The position numbers were made by a program, and so were the translations under genes. The notes below the pieces were generated by a model. The model worked only from the letters and a program-made list of their open reading frames with translations, made no database searches and had not been told where the DNA came from. From Oscillospiraceae bacterium (GTDB lineage: Bacteria; Bacillota; Clostridia; Oscillospirales; CAG-272): DNA of 64,000 nt. Location of the stretch: NCBI GenBank assembly GCA_015063845.1, contig SVTJ01000001.1, positions 186,001-250,000 on the forward strand, written 5' to 3'. Of the stretch, positions 60,030 to 64,000 are shown one piece after another (the first letter of the stretch is position 1; each line of letters begins with the position of its first letter).

Positions 60030-60962
60030 TTAAATAACAAGTCCTTTTTCGGGGGACACACCCATAACTATATTCATACACTCGACAGCAGCTCCTGAAG
60101 CTCCTTTACCGAGATTATCATAAAGAGCAACGAGAACAAATCTATCCTCATTTCCGCAGACCGTGATAAGCATCGTATCCTTTTGAGCAACGACACCCGC
60201 CGAGAGAAATCCCGCGTCATCTGCACTCTCAACGTATTTTACGATGTTTCCGTTATACTTCGACTTAAGAACAGCCCTTACGTTCTCAACGGTATATCCT
60301 GCATTGAGATTTTTTGCGAACAAAGGAACCGTTACTTCCATTCCGCTGTAAAAATCAGAAACAATTGGTGAAAATACGGGAGCGTTTTCTATACCAGTAA
60401 CGTGCTTCATTTCCTTAAGATGCTTATGATTTTGCGTAATACCGTACTGTCTCGGATAATCAAGCAAGCAGTTTCTGTTCTCGTCGTCATAATCTGCGAT
60501 CATTTTTTTACCGCCGCCGCTGTAACCCGTTATTGAGTGGCAAGACAACAGCGCATCCGCGGGAAGTATTCCTGCCTCAACAAGAGGATAAACAAGTGCG
60601 ATAAATCCACTTGCATGACAACCGGGATTTGCTATTCTCTTGGATTTTTTAAGCCTTTGCTCAAACTCAGGAGAAAGCTCGGGAAAACCGTACGCCCAGC
60701 CCTCAACAGTTCTATGCGCGGTAGACGCGTCTATTACGACAACGTCGGGGTTTTCTATCATAGATACCGCTTCTCTCGCCGCATCGTCGGGCAAGCAAAG
60801 AAAGGCTATATCGCACTCATTAAGCGCTTTCTTTCTCGCGCTTGCATCTTTTCTTTCATCATCGGAAAGCAGAACAAGCGATACGTCATCTCTGCCCGCA
60901 AGTCGCTCATAGATACGAAGTCCTGTCGTACCCGCCTTTCCGTCAATAAATACTTTTGTCAT
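60030..60962 (-). CDS. argC: N-acetyl-gamma-glutamyl-phosphate reductase, short (type 2) form
   Basis: Third step of arginine synthesis, NADPH-dependent reduction of the acyl phosphate. At 310 residues it is the shorter, less common ArgC form. The dinucleotide loop is 'KVFIDGKAGTTGLRIYERL' (3-21), where GTTG replaces the usual GYTG. The catalytic cysteine is Cys115 in ANPGCHASGFIAL. The late block 'SGMEVTVPLF' and substrate segment 'ITGYSGGGKKMI' are also conserved, and the His/Glu-rich 'ITQNHKHLKEMKHVTG' (about 175-190) includes the general base. Its start overlaps the argH stop by four bases (ATGA type). Confidence 0.95.
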   Translation of the reverse strand: MTKVFIDGKAGTTGLRIYERLAGRDDVSLVLLSDDERKDASARKKALNECDIAFLCLPDDAAREAVSMIENPDVVVIDASTAHRTVEGWAYGFPELSPEFEQRLKKSKRIANPGCHASGFIALVYPLVEAGILPADALLSCHSITGYSGGGKKMIADYDDENRNCLLDYPRQYGITQNHKHLKEMKHVTGIENAPVFSPIVSDFYSGMEVTVPLFAKNLNAGYTVENVRAVLKSKYNGNIVKYVESADDAGFLSAGVVAQKDTMLITVCGNEDRFVLVALYDNLGKGASGAAVECMNIVMGVSPEKGLVI

Positions 60963-62335
60963 TTTTTCAGTTCCTCTCTGACGTATGCTATCTGCATCTC
61001 AACCGAAGCTACCGAAGTTCCGCCCTCGGATATTCTCTTAGCCACACAGGTTTCAAGAGATATCTCGTTGTAGAGGTCGTCCTCAAAAAGCTCACTGTGT
61101 GCTTTGTAAGCATCAAGCGGCAGATTATCGAGCACACATTTCTTATCTATACACTCCGCTACCAGCTGACCGACTATTTTGTAAGCGGATCTGAAAGGCA
61201 TTCCTTTCTTTGTGAGATAATCAGCAAGGTCGGTCGCGTTGATAAAGCCTTCCTGTGCGGCACGGTACATATTGTCCGCCTTTACACGCATGGTCCTAAT
61301 CATAGGTGCGAATATATCGAGACACATCTCAACAGTCTCGACCGCATCAAAGACAGCCTCCTTATCCTCCTGCATATCCTTGTTGTATGCGAGAGGCAAG
61401 CCCTTAAGCGTTGTCAGAAGTGCAAGCAGATCTCCGTATACTCTTCCCGTCTTTCCTCTTACAAGCTCAGCCATATCGGAGTTCTTCTTCTGAGGCATAA
61501 TAGACGAGCCTGTGGTATATGCATCGTCAAGCTCAATGTATTTGAACTCCCAGCTCGACCAAAGAATTATCTCCTCGGAAAGTCTAGAGAGGTGCATCAT
61601 AATTATTGAAAAAGTACTCATCAGCTCAAGACAAAAGTCTCTATCCGAAACACCGTCAATACTGTTGAGGGTGATGCCGTCAAAGCCGAGATTTTCAGCC
61701 TCATATCTTCTGTCGGTATCGTACGTTGTTCCTGCTAAAGCACAAGAACCGATAGGAGAATAGTTCATTCTCTTGACAGCGTCGTCAAGTCTTGAAATAT
61801 CGCGCAAAAGCATCATAGAATATGCCATAAGGTGATGTCCGAACGTTATCGGCTGAGCGCGCTGAAGATGCGTATATCCGGGAACGATGACTGCCTTGTT
61901 CTCTTCAGCCTTATCCGTGATCTCACCAACGAGTGCCACGAGCAGAGTGCGTATATCACTCGCTCTTTGGCGAAGATACATACGAACGTCAAGCGCGACC
62001 TGATCGTTTCTGCTTCTCGCCGTGTGAAGTCTCTTTCCTGCGTCGCCTATTCGCTTAGTAAGCTCCGCCTCAACGAACATATGTATGTCCTCGCAGCCCA
62101 TATCAAAAGCGAGTGCGCCGCTCTCTATATCATCAAGTATACCGCCAAGCCCCTCGACAATGCTCACGCAGTCAGAAGCTGAGATGATCCCCTGCTTTGC
62201 CAACATATTGGCATGCGCAATAGAACCCTCAATATCCTGACGGTACATCTTACAGTCAAATCTTATCGATGAATTGAAGTCGTCTGCCTTACTGTCAAGT
62301 GCCTTGGCAAACCTTCCTGCCCACATTTTTTCCAT
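60959..62335 (-). CDS. argH: Argininosuccinate lyase
   Basis: Last step of arginine synthesis, splitting argininosuccinate to arginine and fumarate. The 458 residues match the fumarase/aspartase superfamily: 'MWAGRFAKALDSKADDFNSS' (4-23), 'DIHMFVEAELTKRIG' (about 85-99), 'LHTARSRNDQVALDVRMYLR' (about 103-122), 'GYTHLQRAQPITFGHH' with the catalytic His (about 156-171), and the mobile serine loop 'GSSIMPQKKNSDMAELVRGK' (about 278-297). The initiation signal is odd. No ribosome site stands within 30 bases of ATG 62335; the only one (AAGGAG, 62400-62395) lies beyond a hairpin. An alternative start at Met4 has only GGA upstream. Confidence 0.96.
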   Translation of the reverse strand: MEKMWAGRFAKALDSKADDFNSSIRFDCKMYRQDIEGSIAHANMLAKQGIISASDCVSIVEGLGGILDDIESGALAFDMGCEDIHMFVEAELTKRIGDAGKRLHTARSRNDQVALDVRMYLRQRASDIRTLLVALVGEITDKAEENKAVIVPGYTHLQRAQPITFGHHLMAYSMMLLRDISRLDDAVKRMNYSPIGSCALAGTTYDTDRRYEAENLGFDGITLNSIDGVSDRDFCLELMSTFSIIMMHLSRLSEEIILWSSWEFKYIELDDAYTTGSSIMPQKKNSDMAELVRGKTGRVYGDLLALLTTLKGLPLAYNKDMQEDKEAVFDAVETVEMCLDIFAPMIRTMRVKADNMYRAAQEGFINATDLADYLTKKGMPFRSAYKIVGQLVAECIDKKCVLDNLPLDAYKAHSELFEDDLYNEISLETCVAKRISEGGTSVASVEMQIAYVREELKK

Positions 62336-62345
62336 GTCTATTTAT

Positions 62346-62398
62346 ACACGTGTTGCCCGCCACCCCTAAAAACGGGATGCCAGGCAATCGTGTGCTCC
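62346..62398 (-). promoter_or_regulatory. Hairpin separating the argH Shine-Dalgarno from its start codon
   Basis: Minus strand: GGAG (62398-62395, overlapping the end of argG) is followed after one base by a hairpin. Its lower stem is ACACG/CGTGT and TTGCC/GGCAA (62393-62383 with 62357-62346), and its upper stem is CCC/GGG with further pairs and a GTTTTTA loop. It ends ten bases before the argH ATG. Folded, it brings GGAG to about 11 bases from the start. Confidence 0.6.
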
Positions 62399-63631
62399 TT
62401 AGTTATTCTTATTGTTCTTTGCGTTTACCTGAGCCTGAACCTTTATCGGCAGACCGAAGAGGTTGATAAATCCTGCGGAATCAGCCTGGTTGTAAACGTT
62501 GTCCTCACCGAAGGTAGCGATCTCCTCGGAGTAGAGCGAATAGTCACTCCAAGCGCCGGCCTTGATGATATTGCCCTTGTAGAGCTTGAGTCTTACCTTA
62601 CCCGTTACGTTCTCCTGTGTCTTATCAACGAATGCGGAAAGAGCCTCACGAAGAGGTGTGAACCACTGACCGTTGTAAACAAGATCAGCAAACGTGATAG
62701 CAAGCTCCTGCTTCTTATGAGCGGTGTACTTATCGAGACAAAGTGTCTCAAGATAGTTGTGTGCTGCGTAAAGGATCTCTCCACCGGGAGTCTCATATAC
62801 ACCACGACACTTCATACCTACCAAACGGTTTTCAACGATATCAAGAAGTCCGATACCGTTCTCACCGCCAACCTTATTGAGGTTGAGGATGATATCCTTT
62901 GCACTCATCTTCTCGCCGTTGAATGCTACGGGACGGCCCTGCTCAAAATCAAGTGTGATGTACGTAGGAGCGTCGGGAGCCTGAATGGGAGAAACGCCCA
63001 TCTCAAGGAAGCCTTCCTTCTCATAAAGAGGCTCATTGCCCGCATCCTCAAGATCAAGGCCCTCGTGGCTAAGGTGCCAGAGGTTCTTATCCTTTGAATA
63101 GTTAGTCTCGCGGTTTATCTTAAGAGGAACGTTGTGTGCCTCGGCATACTCGATCTCCTCCTCACGGGACTTGATGTTCCACTCACGCCAAGGAGCGATA
63201 ATGGGCATATCAGGAGCGAAAGCCTTGATAGTAAGCTCAAAACGTACCTGGTCGTTACCCTTACCCGTACAGCCGTGACAAATAGCATCAGCTCCCTCAG
63301 CCTTTGCTATTTCAACGATACGCTTAGCAATAACGGGACGAGCAAAGGACGTACCGAGAAGATACTCCTCATACTTAGCTCCTGCCATCATTGTGGGAAT
63401 TACGTAATCGTCAACGAATTCCTCGGTAAGGTCCTCAACGTATATTTTAGAAGCACCGGTCTTAATAGCCTTTTCCTCAAGGCCCTCAAGCTCATCGCTC
63501 TGACCGACGTTTCCGCTAACAGCAATAACCTCACAGTTGTTGTAGTTCTCCTTAAGCCACGGAATTATGATTGAAGTATCAAGTCCGCCCGAATACGCCA
63601 AAACAACCTTTTTAATGTTCTTCTTATCCAT
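62399..63631 (-). CDS. argG: Argininosuccinate synthase
   Basis: Joins citrulline and aspartate with ATP to argininosuccinate. It has 410 residues. The N-terminal ATP-pyrophosphatase loop is '[20 protein letters not shown]' (8-27). '[19 protein letters not shown]' (about 111-129) binds ATP and citrulline, '[18 protein letters not shown]' (about 90-107) and '[20 protein letters not shown]' follow, and '[20 protein letters not shown]' (about 277-296) is the conserved late block. ATG 63631 follows GGAGGT by four to five bases; a 12-codon extension upstream has no ribosome site. First gene of the nine-gene arginine operon. The N-terminal leader and promoter region hold a dense set of repeats. Confidence 0.97.
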   Translation of the reverse strand: MDKKNIKKVVLAYSGGLDTSIIIPWLKENYNNCEVIAVSGNVGQSDELEGLEEKAIKTGASKIYVEDLTEEFVDDYVIPTMMAGAKYEEYLLGTSFARPVIAKRIVEIAKAEGADAICHGCTGKGNDQVRFELTIKAFAPDMPIIAPWREWNIKSREEEIEYAEAHNVPLKINRETNYSKDKNLWHLSHEGLDLEDAGNEPLYEKEGFLEMGVSPIQAPDAPTYITLDFEQGRPVAFNGEKMSAKDIILNLNKVGGENGIGLLDIVENRLVGMKCRGVYETPGGEILYAAHNYLETLCLDKYTAHKKQELAITFADLVYNGQWFTPLREALSAFVDKTQENVTGKVRLKLYKGNIIKAGAWSDYSLYSEEIATFGEDNVYNQADSAGFINLFGLPIKVQAQVNAKNNKNN

Positions 63632-63674
63632 ATTGACCTCCACGCCGCAAGCGGCATTTTTATTCATTATTTAC

Positions 63675-63693
63675 GCATAAAATATATGCATCG
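63675..63693. promoter_or_regulatory. GCATA-TATGC dyad at the arginine transcription start
   Basis: GCATA (63675-63679) and TATGC (63685-63689) form a dyad with five A/T bases between, continuing as ATGCATCG (63686-63693). The same ATGCATCG occurs in the upstream array at 63829-63836. Placed about 10 to 25 bases after the start point, it could be a repressor site, perhaps for ArgR (consensus TGnAT-w4-ATnCA), though the spacing is not canonical. Confidence 0.4.
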
Positions 63694-63708
63694 CGTTCTT
63701 TCCCGTAT

Positions 63709-63737
63709 ATTATACACCATATAAAAGCATATGTCAA
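63709..63737 (-). promoter_or_regulatory. Promoter of the arginine operon
   Basis: On the minus strand perfect TTGACA (63737-63732), 17 bases, perfect TATAAT (63714-63709). The transcript would start near 63702 and run through argG to carB-dapF. Confidence 0.9.
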
Positions 63738-63771
63738 TACGCCGAACAACGATATTTTGACAAGATTTTCC

Positions 63772-63836
63772 GCTCATAATGAGCATTATGCACAACAATG
63801 CATATTATGCAATACATATGCACAACGCATGCATCG
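63772..63836. promoter_or_regulatory. Phased ATGCA repeat array upstream of the arginine promoter
   Basis: Five ATGCA pentamers start at 63788, 63798, 63807, 63818 and 63829, about one helical turn apart. Two of them are part of an exact 10-mer TATGCACAAC (63787-63796 and 63817-63826), exactly 30 bases apart. Beside them is the dyad GCTCATAATGAGC (63772-63784), which overlaps the dyad CATAATG-AG-CATTATG. This looks like a cooperative binding array for a DNA-binding protein; ArgR is the obvious candidate. Confidence 0.55.
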
Positions 63837-63917
63837 AAAATCCTTGAGAGTTTCTAAATTCGACTTAGAAATAGATTTGCATATTATACATTAATATGTA
63901 TTCTCATTTACGCACCG
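63837..63917. other. AT-rich spacer with small dyads
   Basis: Contains TTTCTAA-ATTCGAC-TTAGAAA (63851-63871), a seven-base dyad with seven-base loop, and ACAT-TAAT-ATGT (63888-63899 region). No open frame or promoter is convincing here. Confidence 0.4.
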
Positions 63918-63950
63918 ATACCGCAGACACAATTTATGTGCCTGCGGTAT
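63918..63950 (-). terminator. Hairpin after the right-edge gene, probable terminator
   Basis: Stem ATACCGCAG/CTGCGGTAT plus CACA/TGTG (63918-63931 with 63937-63950) with one mismatch and a five-base loop, nine bases after the stop of the right-edge gene. The U-tract on the minus strand is poor, so termination may be weak. Confidence 0.5.
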
Positions 63951-63958
63951 TAACAGTT

Positions 63959-64000
63959 TTAGTCAACCTTTACAGTCCAACCAAAGTCATCGGCTATCTT
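63959..64000 (-). CDS. C-terminal end of an unidentified protein (cut by window edge)
   Basis: The last 13 codons and TAA stop of a minus-strand gene: KIADDFGWTVKVD. Too short to assign a family. It is called because the frame is open to the edge, the stop is followed after a short gap by a hairpin, and the orientation matches the neighbouring operon. Confidence 0.5.
   Translation of the reverse strand, partial: KIADDFGWTVKVD

Noticed and set aside
1..64000. CRISPR arrays, insertion sequences, prophage, rRNA
   Set aside because: No regularly spaced repeats, transposase, integrase, phage structural genes or rRNA-like stretches seen in the window.

Overview
The window looks like a chromosomal segment of an anaerobic, low-to-mid GC Firmicutes bacterium of class Clostridia. 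It is probably from a gut-type Oscillospirales or Christensenellales-like lineage; the exact taxon cannot be fixed from the sequence alone. The reasons are a SpoIIID regulator and a YlmC/YmxH-type sporulation protein, NfnAB and AdhE (fermentative redox metabolism), rplQ-type ecfA1-ecfA2-ecfT-truA gene order, strong AGGAGG ribosome sites, sigma-A promoters of the TTGACA-17-TATAAT type, and T-box and ZTP leader RNAs. I see no phage, insertion sequence, CRISPR array or rRNA. Both window edges cut genes.

Layout. 1-4.9 kb: a truncated flavodoxin-like gene, a PHP/CpsB-like protein that has lost its metal ligands, spoIIID, and a plus-strand run trmH-like, proC, SpoIIM-like, DUF624-like. 4.9-9.1 kb (minus): nfnAB, then rpsB-tsf. 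9.2-21.9 kb (minus): a tightly packed twelve-gene run from ruvC through a methyltransferase, ecfA1A2T, truA, a beta-propeller protein, a CvpA-like protein, pgsA, a zinc-finger Clp ATPase and a degenerate P-type ATPase to ylmC. 22.0-26.7 kb (plus): DUF951, yfhO, ruvA, ruvB, divergent from ruvC. 26.7-31.3 kb: alr, tRNA-Leu(CAA), and an MFS transporter with a GH2 glycosidase.

31.4-42.2 kb (minus) is a full purine operon, purE-F-M-N-O-H-D-L, headed by a ZTP riboswitch with a terminator. IMP synthesis is completed by a separate AICAR formyltransferase and a PurO-type cyclohydrolase rather than bifunctional PurH. 42.2-43.9 kb: stand-alone trpB behind a tryptophan (UGG) T-box. 43.9-50.7 kb: an APH-like kinase, adhE and a GH106-like glycosidase. 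50.7-63.7 kb (minus): an arginine operon argG-H-C-J-B-D-F-carA-carB, in which carB is fused in frame to a complete dapF.

The most notable pattern is parallel loss of glutaminase chemistry. The PurF in the purine operon lacks the N-terminal nucleophilic Cys and the other glutaminase residues, and CarA has Gly in place of the nucleophilic Cys and Tyr in place of the catalytic His. The synthase parts of both are intact, as is the PurL glutaminase. I infer that this organism feeds purine and carbamoyl-phosphate synthesis with free ammonia. Other points worth following up are the CarB-DapF fusion, a P-type ATPase with every catalytic signature eroded, a helically phased ATGCA array upstream of the arginine promoter, and an argH start whose only Shine-Dalgarno lies on the far side of a hairpin.
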